From NCBI RefSeq assembly GCF_963674925.1, contig NZ_OY771645.1, positions 12,501 to 76,500 on the forward strand: 64,000 bases of DNA, read 5' to 3'. Source of the DNA: an uncultured Draconibacterium sp. GTDB taxonomy: Bacteria > Bacteroidota > Bacteroidia > Bacteroidales > Prolixibacteraceae. A model generated the notes under the pieces. It was given only the letters and a program-made list of their open reading frames with translations. It did no database searches and was not told the DNA's origin. Made by a program: the position numbers and the translations under genes. Of this stretch, positions 20,101 through 27,458 are shown in pieces (positions within the stretch are counted from its first letter, which is position 1; each line of letters opens with the position of its first letter).

Positions 20101-21075
20101 ATGTCAAATCTGAAAAAATTTAAAATGATGAAAGCAAAATTAAATATAATCAAAGGTTTAGGGATTCTGGCAATAGTAGTAGCAGCATTTACCTCAAATG
20201 CCCAACAGGATCCGATGTTTACACAATACATGTTCAATACACAAACCATTAACCCGGCTTATGCCGGTACATGGGAGTCGGTAGGATTTATGGCTCTTGG
20301 ACGCCATCAGTGGACCGGTTGGGACGGAGCTCCTACAACTTATACCTTCTCGGTACAGGCTCCACTAAAAAATGAACGTGTTGCGCTGGGTTTAAATGTA
20401 ATGAATGATAAAGTTGGATTAGAAAAACGTTTTTATGTTTTTGCCGATTATTCTTACCTGGTTCCACTCAGCGAGAAAACAAGTTTAAGATTGGGATTAA
20501 AAGGTGGTTTTACCAATTACTCCAACAACTTAGCAGAGTATACCATTTTAGACCCGGGCGACCCGAATTTTGCAGGTGAAATAAAAAATGCATTCAAACC
20601 AAACTTTGGTGTAGGTGCCTTTTTATACAGTAAGAGAGCCTATGTAGGCCTTTCAGTTCCGAAATTAGTGAGCACTACCTTCGAAAACGATATGGAAAGC
20701 TTCTCGGTTGAAGGAGAATTACGCCACTATTTCCTGATTGCCGGTGCCGTTTTTGATATGGGTGAGAATGTAAAATTCAAACCGACCATGTTTACAAAAG
20801 CGTCGTTTACATCTGAAACTGGTACTCCGCTTCAGTTCGACCTGACAGGAAACTTCCTTATTAAGGAGAAGTTCTGGCTCGGTGCCATGTATCGTACAGG
20901 ATCTTCTTACGGTTTTATTGCCCAATGGATATTTGACCAAAAATTACGTGTTGGTTATGCCATTGATTTTGCCACCAGCAATGTGAAGCATTACAACAAT
21001 GGTACGCACGAAGTAATGATCTCTTACGAACTAAGATTTAAGAAAGAAGAAGTAGTATCGCCAAGATACTTCTAA
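20101..21075 (+). CDS. PorP/SprF family type IX secretion outer-membrane protein
   Basis: A 324-residue outer-membrane protein of the PorP/SprF family, which pairs with large type IX cargo and is needed to secrete or anchor it, as SprF does for SprB. The sequence shows a signal peptide (LGILAIVVAAFTSNA, cleavage before QQDPMFTQYMFN) and the family hallmark QYMFNTQTINPAYAGT. Amphipathic beta strands follow to the end with GYAIDF and HEVMISYELRF. The start may be the ATGATG at 20125, which gives a shorter n-region. It lies 15 bases after the adhesin stop, so the three genes from 8223 to 21075 probably form one unit. Confidence 0.93.
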   Translation: MSNLKKFKMMKAKLNIIKGLGILAIVVAAFTSNAQQDPMFTQYMFNTQTINPAYAGTWESVGFMALGRHQWTGWDGAPTTYTFSVQAPLKNERVALGLNVMNDKVGLEKRFYVFADYSYLVPLSEKTSLRLGLKGGFTNYSNNLAEYTILDPGDPNFAGEIKNAFKPNFGVGAFLYSKRAYVGLSVPKLVSTTFENDMESFSVEGELRHYFLIAGAVFDMGENVKFKPTMFTKASFTSETGTPLQFDLTGNFLIKEKFWLGAMYRTGSSYGFIAQWIFDQKLRVGYAIDFATSNVKHYNNGTHEVMISYELRFKKEEVVSPRYF

Positions 21076-21097
21076 CGAAAATATTTTGATGTTGTGT

Positions 21098-21313
21098 TTA
21101 GAACCCGAGTCGCAGCTTTCCTTGTTGTGGCTTGGGTTTTGTTTTTAAATGCTCTTCAACCAAACCATCAATAACGGGCAAACAACGACCACAAGATGTT
21201 CCTGCACGTGTTAACGATTGAATCTGAGCAGTAGAATCGGCTCCCTTTTCCAAGAGTTTTTTAATCTCCGCTTCATCAACAAAATTACACATGCATACCA
21301 GCCTGTTCGCCAT
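21098..21313 (-). CDS. BFD-like [2Fe-2S] ferredoxin
   Basis: A 71-residue protein of the bacterioferritin-associated-ferredoxin (BFD, Fer2_BFD) type. It shows the four-cysteine pattern CxC (LVCMCNF) and CxxC (GTSCGRC) about 33 residues apart, which binds a [2Fe-2S] cluster. The ATG at 21313 is chosen because it overlaps the stop of the upstream yjbQ-like gene as TAATG. A longer in-frame start at 21379 would lie deep inside that gene. It is the third gene of an HD hydrolase/YjbQ/BFD operon. An electron-transfer or iron-release role is family knowledge. No ferritin gene is in the window. Confidence 0.8.
   Translation of the reverse strand: MANRLVCMCNFVDEAEIKKLLEKGADSTAQIQSLTRAGTSCGRCLPVIDGLVEEHLKTKPKPQQGKLRLGF
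21102..21146 (+). terminator. Candidate terminator after the PorP/SprF gene
   Basis: The plus strand has AACCCGAG (21102-21109) and CTTGGGTT (21131-21138), which can pair with one wobble, followed by TTGTTTTT. It sits 27 bases after the PorP/SprF stop but also inside the 3' end of the convergent BFD gene, so the complementarity could be coding coincidence. Confidence 0.4.
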
Positions 21314-21723
21314 TATTTTTCCGAATCTATTAAGGTTATAACAATATTTCGGGAATTTCTTGGCCCGTCGAATTCGCATAAAAATATATTTTGCCAGGTA
21401 GACAGGCCCATTTTGCCATTCACGATCGGGATTGTTTCACTCGGACCTACCATTCCGGCTTTCAGGTGCGAATCACCATTATTATCCTGCGCATCGTGTT
21501 CCCAAACACCTGCGGGTATCAGTTTTTTCATCAGGCTTACCACGTCGTTCTGCACCGAATCATCCCAGTTTTCCTGAATCATAATTCCTGCTGTTGCTCC
21601 CTGCACATAAACGTTTACCGCCCCACTTTTAATACCTGCCGTCTTCACTACATCCGCTACTTCAGAAGTAATGTCAACCAATATGTTATGTTGCGGTGTC
21701 GATACCGTTATGATTTTCTGCAT
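21313..21723 (-). CDS. YjbQ/UPF0047 family protein
   Basis: A 136-residue protein of the YjbQ (UPF0047) family, a small trimeric fold of which some members have secondary thiamine-phosphate synthase activity. Family features seen are GAVNVYVQGATAGIMIQE, WEHDAQDNNGDSHLKAGMVGPSETIPI and a C-terminal WQNIFLCEFDGPR. The length matches the family. The start overlaps the upstream HD gene stop as TGATG, and its stop overlaps the BFD start as TAATG, so translation of the three genes is probably coupled. The true cellular function of the family remains unclear. Confidence 0.88.
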   Translation of the reverse strand: MQKIITVSTPQHNILVDITSEVADVVKTAGIKSGAVNVYVQGATAGIMIQENWDDSVQNDVVSLMKKLIPAGVWEHDAQDNNGDSHLKAGMVGPSETIPIVNGKMGLSTWQNIFLCEFDGPRNSRNIVITLIDSEK

Positions 21724-22511
21724 CAGGCAATCAACTTATTTTCTACAAATACTTTTACTTTTCGGTAGATTTCAATCACCGTATCGTTTTTGGGCATCGA
21801 GTTATAGATTTTCTCCAGGTAACGTTTTTCCATCATTAACTCGAACGACGGCCTGTAGTTTAAATCGTACACCCACGAAAGCTGCATAACTTTAATATCA
21901 AGTTCGTTGGTAATGCTTTCTTTTGACACCGGGGCCCCTTTCAATATCTGTTTCGAGACATCTTTTGATACCATTCCTCCTTTTGGCATTTCCCAGGTTA
22001 AAGTATGATTTGGCGTTGCCTTCGGATTGGAATAATAATCGGTTATTACGCGTAGGATATCAAGCTTATCGGCATCGCGGATTAGTTTGGCAAAAAGTCG
22101 CTCTTTATCCGTCATGTCCTTTGTAAGCCCAAGCTTATTGTGCTGTTGGATTGCCAGGAATATTAATTCTACCTGACCGTCATCCAAATCATTAAAAAAG
22201 TCGCCTTGCTGTAAAACTTCAATTCCCAATTCGGCATGATCAACCGATTTGGCATCATTAAAAGTGTTGTATTCTTTCAGCTGCCGAAACCTTCCAATAT
22301 CGTGAAACAATCCTATTAAATAGGCAAGTTGAGCTTCCGTTTCGTTGAGCTCCATATTTTTAGCCAATAGTAACGCAAGATCAGCAACACGTAATGAATG
22401 ATTTTTCTTTATCTCGAAATTCGTAAGCTGATCTTCGCTAAGTCCTGTAAAAGAGTCAACGTAATCGTTAAACTTCTTTATGGCCAGTCCTGTTCTCTCC
22501 TCCATAGTCAT
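21723..22511 (-). CDS. HD domain phosphohydrolase
   Basis: A 262-residue soluble protein with an HD-type metal-dependent phosphohydrolase domain. Ligands visible are the N-terminal His of KNHSLRVADLA, the HD pair in GLFHDIGRFRQ, and RDADKLDILR. The middle shows VDHAELGIEVL and QQHNKLGL. The substrate, nucleotide or phosphate ester, cannot be told from sequence. It is the first gene of the three-gene operon. A TACATTTG box at 22525-22532 lies only about 14 bases before the ATG, so the leader is very short. An alternative start at 22505 (ATGGAGGAG) is possible. Confidence 0.85.
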   Translation of the reverse strand: MTMEERTGLAIKKFNDYVDSFTGLSEDQLTNFEIKKNHSLRVADLALLLAKNMELNETEAQLAYLIGLFHDIGRFRQLKEYNTFNDAKSVDHAELGIEVLQQGDFFNDLDDGQVELIFLAIQQHNKLGLTKDMTDKERLFAKLIRDADKLDILRVITDYYSNPKATPNHTLTWEMPKGGMVSKDVSKQILKGAPVSKESITNELDIKVMQLSWVYDLNYRPSFELMMEKRYLEKIYNSMPKNDTVIEIYRKVKVFVENKLIA

Positions 22512-22524
22512 AGCTTTATGCCGA

Positions 22525-22532
22525 CAAATGTA
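22525..22532 (-). promoter_or_regulatory. Promoter -7 box of the HD/YjbQ/BFD operon
   Basis: The minus strand reads TACATTTG, a TAnnTTTG match, ending 14 bases before the ATG at 22511. The -33 element is not clear. Confidence 0.55.
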
Positions 22533-22631
22533 GCGATATAAAAAAATGTGCGATGAGTGAAGAGAACGATTTTATCAACATTTATTGGTAAGCTAACTTG
22601 CAATTGAACGATGGACATTCGGGAATTTTGT

Positions 22632-22639
22632 TACTTTTG
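22632..22639 (+). promoter_or_regulatory. Promoter -7 box of tRNA-Arg
   Basis: TACTTTTG followed by CAGCC, 11 bases before the mature tRNA start. It is identical in form to rRNA promoter P3 (TACTTTTGCAGCC). No TTTG lies at the optimal distance. Confidence 0.65.
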
Positions 22640-22650
22640 CAGCCAATACT

Positions 22651-22722
22651 GGTCCCATAGTTCAATGGATAGAATACAAGATTCCGGTTCTTGCGATCTG
22701 GGTTCGAATCCCGGTGGGATCA
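22651..22722 (+). tRNA. tRNA-Arg (anticodon CCG)
   Basis: Complete cloverleaf on the plus strand. The acceptor stem GGTCCCA pairs with TGGGATC, the anticodon loop is TTCCGGT within a CAAGA/TCTTG stem, and the T loop is TTCGAAT. The anticodon CCG reads CGG arginine codons. CCA is not encoded. It has its own promoter box upstream and a strong terminator downstream, so it is a single-gene unit. Confidence 0.96.
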
Positions 22723-22730
22723 CACCTTAT

Positions 22731-22770
22731 AAAAAGTCGTAACTAATATTCAAACGGTTACGACTTTTTT
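22731..22770 (+). terminator. Intrinsic terminator of tRNA-Arg
   Basis: The stem AAAAAGTCGTAAC / GTTACGACTTTTT with a 13-base loop is followed by TTTTTT, starting 8 bases after the tRNA. It may work in both directions. Confidence 0.85.
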
Positions 22771-22910
22771 CTTTTCATCTGCATGAGTTACTAATCATTG
22801 GTTGCCCAAATAGAAAGTTGCATTTTTATCTACCTGACATTCCGTGTCATGTAATCTCTCCCTTTGCCGCAGTAACTTTGCCAGTGAAACAATTTTAAAA
22901 CGAGATAAAC

Positions 22911-23006
22911 ATGAAAACAACAATTGAAAAATATCTGGCCGTTGGGGCAATCATTATGGTAGCTTCATTTTTCACTCTTGTAACGATGCTGCTTATTCAT
23001 TCCTAA
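22911..23006 (+). CDS. Small single-pass membrane peptide (31 residues)
   Basis: An ATG at 22911 opens a 31-codon frame ending TAA at 23004-23006. The peptide starts MKTTIEKYLAVG and continues with a hydrophobic run AIIMVASFFTLVTMLLI, ending HS, as expected of a single transmembrane segment. A TAACTTTG box lies 30 bases upstream (22873-22880), the normal promoter distance for this phylum. No homologous family was recognised. Small size and the absence of homology make this a moderate call. Isolation between tRNA-Arg and an HTH regulator gives no functional hint. Confidence 0.5.
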   Translation: MKTTIEKYLAVGAIIMVASFFTLVTMLLIHS

Positions 23007-23235
23007 TTCAGCAATTCCCAAATTGGGCCACCCCCATTGTTTCTACTTTAACTTCTTCCCCAATGATCTCAATTACCTGAAAATCCGGGTAATATTCTTA
23101 TTTAATGGGTATTCAGATCAGTTTACAATTCGATGTAAATTTAAAATTAGAAGTTTACGAAGTGCGTTTGTCTTTGTAAGGTAAATGTCGTGGTTACTAT
23201 CAGGGCTTTTTTGGGGGTACTAATCTGTTTTTTTC

Positions 23236-23270
23236 AAAAAAAAAAGACCCCGGCCATAATAACCGAAGTC
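23236..23270 (-). terminator. Intrinsic terminator of a small minus-strand transcript
   Basis: The minus strand folds GACTTCGG/CCGGGGTC (8 bp including two G-U pairs, 9-base loop), followed by ten T residues (complement of 23236-23245). No large gene precedes it on this strand, so it must end a short transcript. Confidence 0.65.
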
Positions 23271-23335
23271 CTGATTCTCTATGATGTTTTGTGTTTCAAC
23301 CGTTTCCTGAATCCAGAATTTTTTCAGTCGAAGAG

Positions 23336-23419
23336 TCAATGCCAACCCGCAAAGATCAGAGCTTTGCTGGTGGCATCTTCCTTCCCCTGACAATAAGAAC
23401 TTTGATCCGATTTAATCAT
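23336..23419 (-). CDS. Possible 27-residue peptide in a small antisense unit
   Basis: A minus-strand ATG at 23419 opens 27 codons (MIKSDQSSYCQGKED...IFAGWH) ending TGA at 23336-23338. A TATTTTTG promoter-like box lies about 45 bases upstream and a terminator about 65 bases downstream, so something of roughly 200 nt is probably transcribed here. Whether it is the peptide or a small RNA cannot be decided. A longer frame opening at 23524 would begin upstream of the promoter box. No family recognised. Confidence 0.3.
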   Translation of the reverse strand: MIKSDQSSYCQGKEDATSKALIFAGWH

Positions 23420-23462
23420 CGGGAGCTCTTTATATTCTGTTCGTTTTAAAAACTTTCGGAAG

Positions 23463-23470
23463 CAAAAATA
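23463..23470 (-). promoter_or_regulatory. Promoter-like box of the small antisense transcript
   Basis: The minus strand reads TATTTTTG (TAnnTTTG match) followed by CTTCCG. It would start a transcript near 23456 running to the terminator at 23236-23270. No clear -33 element. Confidence 0.4.
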
Positions 23471-23544
23471 CAGTGCGCCGTCGAAACAGGATATGACACT
23501 CAATGTCAGGTTGATATAAATCATATTTTCACTATCTTTAATTC

Positions 23545-24435
23545 ATGTCACACAATATGAAAAAGTACTACTCCTTAAGTGAGTTACTGGTCGATTACCG
23601 CAAACACCGGCAACTGACTCAAATTGATTTTGCAGCCATGCTCGATGTGGATGTACGGACTGTTATCCGTTGGGAAAAAAACGAGAGCCTGATAAAAGCT
23701 GATAAGGAAAGAATTTTGATCGAAAACATGGGAATTCCACACCAGGTAGTTCGTAACCTGAATACCGAACAACCCATTCCTGTATATTTTGACTTTAAAC
23801 GCTGGTTGTACTCGCTAACACTGTTGTCGAGCGTGGTAAAAAGTGCCAAAGAATTCAAAACTGATGAAGAGTTGCATACCACACGAATTGTATCGCTGAC
23901 CGACGATAAGGATTTTGACTTTATTACTTACATCCAACAAAACCAGAAAAACTGTAATCCGCTTAGCCGCGATGTGATTAAAACCGCAACACGTTTACTA
24001 CCCGGTTTAAACTTCGTTATTCGCGACCAATCGGGTTATCATGGCGGGCATGTTTCGATATTGCCATTGAAATACGAAGTTTATGAGAAAATAAGAGATC
24101 AAAAAATGCTGGAAAACCAGCTAACAACAAACGACCTGGCACGCCACAACGACGAAGATACTCCTGTATTTTACTTTTATTCGATCTATTCTAATTCGCT
24201 TGACAACACTTATTACCTTATTAATAAGATGTTATTCTACTTTAAAAAAAGGGAAGAATTGAAGAATTATATTTTGGCAGGTGTTACGTTTCAAAACCTG
24301 AAAGTTGATCATTTTCGACAGATGGGATTTCAGGTGATTTGGGAGAAGAATGTAGATGGACATCCCGATCATCATGCAACCTTCTTATCCGGTAATTTTA
24401 ATCGTTTTTTCTCTAACGAAATAGAGTTCTTTTAG
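23545..24435 (+). CDS. XRE-type HTH regulator with an unassigned C-terminal domain
   Basis: A 296-residue protein. Residues about 10-62 form a Cro/CI-type helix-turn-helix (LLVDYRKHRQLTQIDFAAMLDVDVRTVIRWE), so it probably binds DNA. The C-terminal 220 residues are not recognised with certainty; the stretch ILAGVTFQNLKVDHFRQMGF resembles the end of a GNAT acetyltransferase fold, but that is weak. A TATCTTTA box at 23533-23540 would place the transcript start right at the first ATG, so translation may begin at the internal ATG at 23557 (MKKYYSLSELL). It stands alone, with non-coding regions on both sides, and gives no clue about its targets. Confidence 0.75.
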   Translation: MSHNMKKYYSLSELLVDYRKHRQLTQIDFAAMLDVDVRTVIRWEKNESLIKADKERILIENMGIPHQVVRNLNTEQPIPVYFDFKRWLYSLTLLSSVVKSAKEFKTDEELHTTRIVSLTDDKDFDFITYIQQNQKNCNPLSRDVIKTATRLLPGLNFVIRDQSGYHGGHVSILPLKYEVYEKIRDQKMLENQLTTNDLARHNDEDTPVFYFYSIYSNSLDNTYYLINKMLFYFKKREELKNYILAGVTFQNLKVDHFRQMGFQVIWEKNVDGHPDHHATFLSGNFNRFFSNEIEFF

Positions 24436-24948
24436 CCGTTCAAAAGATCCGTTCCGGTATCAAAAATGATAGTTCAAAAACGTCATTTTATTACGAATTC
24501 AAGTGCTATTTTCTAAATTATCTTATCATAAGCGGCTCTAAATTCCCAATTATATATCATAAATATTTAACTGGTAAAGCAACATATATAATACGATGAA
24601 AATTTCATAAAAATCGTTACTATTTAATAAACTATCCAACAATACATTACCTTTTCGTTCATCAAAATTAACCTCTAAAATTTGCATATACCAAAGCATA
24701 CGCCTACATTTGGGTTATACAAAACGAGTTCATTGAGAGAGAAAAAATATTTTCCGCATTGATCTATAAATTGGTAAACTCAACAGAAAAAATTGAACCG
24801 AGTAAGCTCTTTATGGTTGTAAAAACAGGCCTTGTAGTCCCGATTTATCGGGATGAGTCTTCGGACCGGTGGAAGTTTGATCAGCCGGGCGCTCAAATCC
24901 TGTTATACAGGGGTTTTCACAATGGATTAGTGCGGAATTTTTTTGTCC
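24436..24948. other. Intergenic region with a TCCCGA palindrome
   Basis: About 510 bases between the convergent HTH regulator and lnt genes. 24480-24720 is AT-rich without recognisable features. 24836-24920 is distinctly richer in GC and contains the palindrome TCCCGAT-TT-ATCGGGA (24838-24853), of which 24836-24856 is identical to a 21-base segment of the 23S gene. The plus-strand open frame at 24759-24998 runs into lnt and lacks coding features. Confidence 0.5.
24836..24856 (+). repeat. TCCCGAT/ATCGGGA palindromic element
   Basis: A 7-bp inverted repeat with a 2-base loop. These 21 bases also occur, reverse-complemented, at 354-374 inside the 23S gene, and a related palindrome TCCCGAC...GTCGGGA occurs at 37235-37254. 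Confidence 0.6.
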
Positions 24949-26541
24949 TTACGCGAACCTTCTCACAAACACCAGCAATACCAGTAATACACTTATAAAC
25001 ACCGAAGTACGGGCGATAAAATCGCCATGTTTTACATAGAAAGTAAGTGCTTCATTTTTATTGACCGATCCGGCGATTGCAGTTTCCTGCCACCAGTTTG
25101 TTGCTTGTAAAACATCGCCACGCTGGTTGATAAAACACGAGGTTCCGGTGTTTGCCGACCGTGCAATGCTACGCCGTGTTTCAACTGCCCGCAATTGCGA
25201 AAACAACAGGTGCTGTTTATAACCCCGTGAATTTTTCCACCAGCCATCGTTGGTGATTACAAAAATTACATCAGCCCCTTTTTTTACGTAATCGGCCACA
25301 TATTCGCCAAACACGGATTCGAAACAAATCACCGGCGCTATAACCGCTTTTTCGGCTAGCAGGTTTGAGGCTTCATTTTGTCTCCCCAGCGATCCGGAAG
25401 CACCTCCCAAATCGATATAATTATTTTTCAGAAAGGAGAAATACTTTTGAAATGGCACCTTTTCAACACCGGCAACCAATTTCGATTTATGGTAGATCTG
25501 AACCTCACCGGCTTTGTTAAAAAGCATTGCCGTGTTGTAGCGGTCGTAAATTATGCCATTGTTCTGCTGTGCCGTGTAAGTGATATCTTCTTCATTTTCG
25601 TACACTTTATACGATGAAACCCCGAACACCATTTCAGTGTTTTCGTATTGCTGAAGAAAATTCTGCAGACGATTTAAAAATGTATTCGAATCAAGGGTTG
25701 CCTCCTTCCATAGCGTTTGATGTTCAAACAGGGTTTCCGGGCCAACAATAAAGTCGGTACTATCGTTGGTTACTTCGGCCGCCAAACGCAGAAAATCATC
25801 CAGCTTTTGTGTTTCTGCTTCCATGTCAAACTTCTCATTATACGGATCGACGTTGGGCTGGACTATCGCAATGTTTATTGGATTTTCTTTTTCCATGTAT
25901 GAGGAATACATCCGAAAAGAAATGATTGACGGAACGATCAACAACACCAGTAAAACTGTTGAACTGGTAATCGTTTTTTTCAGTGGGCTTTTTAGCTGAA
26001 TATTCCGCAAAAGTTGAAACAGAAACAGATTCAACAGCAGTATCCATAACGACCCGCCAAAAGTTCCTGTGTATTCATACCACTGAATGATTTTTACTGG
26101 ATTGGCCAAAACACTCCCCAATTGCAGGCAAGGCCATTCAATGTCCCATTTAAACTGTAGGTATTCGAGTGAAATTATAAATACGACCAACGAAATATAA
26201 CCCAGCGGCGACGATAATTTTCTTCGAATAGAATGAGCCGCCCACCAGACCAACGACATCAAAAAGGCGTTGAAAATCATTGCAGATCCCACTCCAACCA
26301 ACGAAACTTTTGTCATCCACCACGAAGCCAAAACATTCCAAATGAGAGCAGCAAGAAATACATGGCCCCACAACGACACGGGCGGAAAGCCTTCTTTATA
26401 TTTGAAAAAGAAATTTTCGAGGTAAAGCAGCGGAATAAACGCAACAAAAAGTACCCACCCGGGAAATCCGAGCCAGGGCAAACTTAATAATGTACCACCA
26501 CTAACAGAAAGTAACAGCCTGTGAAATCGGTTCATAGGCAA
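24949..26541 (-). CDS. lnt: Apolipoprotein N-acyltransferase
   Basis: A 530-residue inner-membrane enzyme that adds the third acyl chain to lipoproteins, matching the lipoproteins seen elsewhere in the window. The N-terminal half has several membrane segments (FPGWVLFVAFIPLLY, ILLLNLFLFQLL and others). Residues about 222-500 are a nitrilase-type domain with the triad E269 (VGPETLF), a Lys in YHKSKLV (352/354) and C406 (VICFES). The length matches E. coli Lnt. A start at the second Met (26535, MNRFHRLL) is equally plausible. It lies 8 bases after the 5'-nucleotidase catalytic gene and is likely its operon partner. The end overlaps no other gene. Confidence 0.92.
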   Translation of the reverse strand: MPMNRFHRLLLSVSGGTLLSLPWLGFPGWVLFVAFIPLLYLENFFFKYKEGFPPVSLWGHVFLAALIWNVLASWWMTKVSLVGVGSAMIFNAFLMSLVWWAAHSIRRKLSSPLGYISLVVFIISLEYLQFKWDIEWPCLQLGSVLANPVKIIQWYEYTGTFGGSLWILLLNLFLFQLLRNIQLKSPLKKTITSSTVLLVLLIVPSIISFRMYSSYMEKENPINIAIVQPNVDPYNEKFDMEAETQKLDDFLRLAAEVTNDSTDFIVGPETLFEHQTLWKEATLDSNTFLNRLQNFLQQYENTEMVFGVSSYKVYENEEDITYTAQQNNGIIYDRYNTAMLFNKAGEVQIYHKSKLVAGVEKVPFQKYFSFLKNNYIDLGGASGSLGRQNEASNLLAEKAVIAPVICFESVFGEYVADYVKKGADVIFVITNDGWWKNSRGYKQHLLFSQLRAVETRRSIARSANTGTSCFINQRGDVLQATNWWQETAIAGSVNKNEALTFYVKHGDFIARTSVFISVLLVLLVFVRRFA

Positions 26542-26549
26542 ATGAATTT

Positions 26550-27458
26550 TTATAGCAGATCGGAATAAACAGCTTTTTTATTCCCTTTTGATTTTTCAAA
26601 AACAAAATCAACCTTTCCAACCACAAGGCCCCCCCACCAGGCTTGATTTACAATTACAGGTTGTCCGAGCTTATTCTTTTCTTCCAACGGTTTTTCAAGG
26701 TACGAGTGTGTATGTCCGCCAATAATCAAATCGGTGTACGATGTTTCAGCAGCAAGATTCATGTCGCTTACCTTGTTGTCGCGGTAGCGTAATCCTAAAT
26801 GCGACAGACAAATTACCAGATCACACTTCTTCTCGTTTTTCAGAAAACTTTCCATTTTCTGTGCAACAACCAGCGGATCGTTATAAACTGTTTCTCCGTA
26901 ATTCTTCTTTCCAACCAAATTTTCCAATTCGATACCTACTCCGTAAATTCCGATTTTTACTCCGTCGCGCTTAAAAATCTTATACTCCGGGAAACTTCCT
27001 GATAAAATGGTATCAGAGAAATCGTAATTCGAAGAAATGATTGGGAATTTGGCATTTGGCAGCGGATCTTTTATACCCTGCAAACCGTTATCAAATTCGT
27101 GGTTCCCAATTGTACTGGCATCGTAACCGGCCTCGCTCATCACTTTTAACATCAACTCCCCTTTAAAGTAGTTAAAGTAAGGTGTTCCCTGGAACATATC
27201 ACCGGCGTCGAGCAACAAGGTATTTGGATTTTTTTGCCGCTCAAGCGTGGCCAATTTGGCAATTCGTGCTAAACCACCTTTGTTCGCATATCGTTCGTTG
27301 GTGCCGGTAAACGGTTCAATATGACAGTGAATATCGTTGGTATGCAATATCGATATCGTGGTAAAATCTTCGTGTGCAAATAATTCGTATGGTACTGCTC
27401 CCAGCGTAATCCCAGCTGTTCCGGCAGCAACGTTTCTTATAAATCTTCTTCGGTTCAT
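26550..27458 (-). CDS. 5'-nucleotidase catalytic (metallophosphatase) domain protein
   Basis: A 302-residue secreted metallophosphoesterase equal to the N-terminal half of UshA-type 5'-nucleotidases. The N-terminus MNRRRFIRNVAAGTAG looks like a Tat signal. Metal-site motifs are HTNDIHCH (D42, H44), LLLDAGDMFQG (D84, D87), GNHEFD (N119, H120) and GGHTHS. The substrate-binding C-terminal domain is absent and is encoded by the separate upstream gene. The start overlaps the stop of that gene by one base (TAATG), so the two halves are translationally coupled and probably work together in the periplasm to hydrolyse nucleotides. Confidence 0.88.
   Translation of the reverse strand: MNRRRFIRNVAAGTAGITLGAVPYELFAHEDFTTISILHTNDIHCHIEPFTGTNERYANKGGLARIAKLATLERQKNPNTLLLDAGDMFQGTPYFNYFKGELMLKVMSEAGYDASTIGNHEFDNGLQGIKDPLPNAKFPIISSNYDFSDTILSGSFPEYKIFKRDGVKIGIYGVGIELENLVGKKNYGETVYNDPLVVAQKMESFLKNEKKCDLVICLSHLGLRYRDNKVSDMNLAAETSYTDLIIGGHTHSYLEKPLEEKNKLGQPVIVNQAWWGGLVVGKVDFVFEKSKGNKKAVYSDLL

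Larger units (their letters stand above)
23007..23544. other. Intergenic region with a short antisense transcription unit
   Basis: About 540 bases between the small membrane peptide and the HTH regulator. The left half (23007-23235) shows nothing recognisable. The right half holds, on the minus strand, a promoter-like TATTTTTG box (23463-23470), a 27-codon frame (23336-23419) and an intrinsic terminator (23236-23270), described separately. Confidence 0.5.

Noticed and set aside
24759..24998. 79-codon plus-strand frame before the lnt end
   Set aside because: It runs through the palindromic element into the antisense of lnt and has no coding features.
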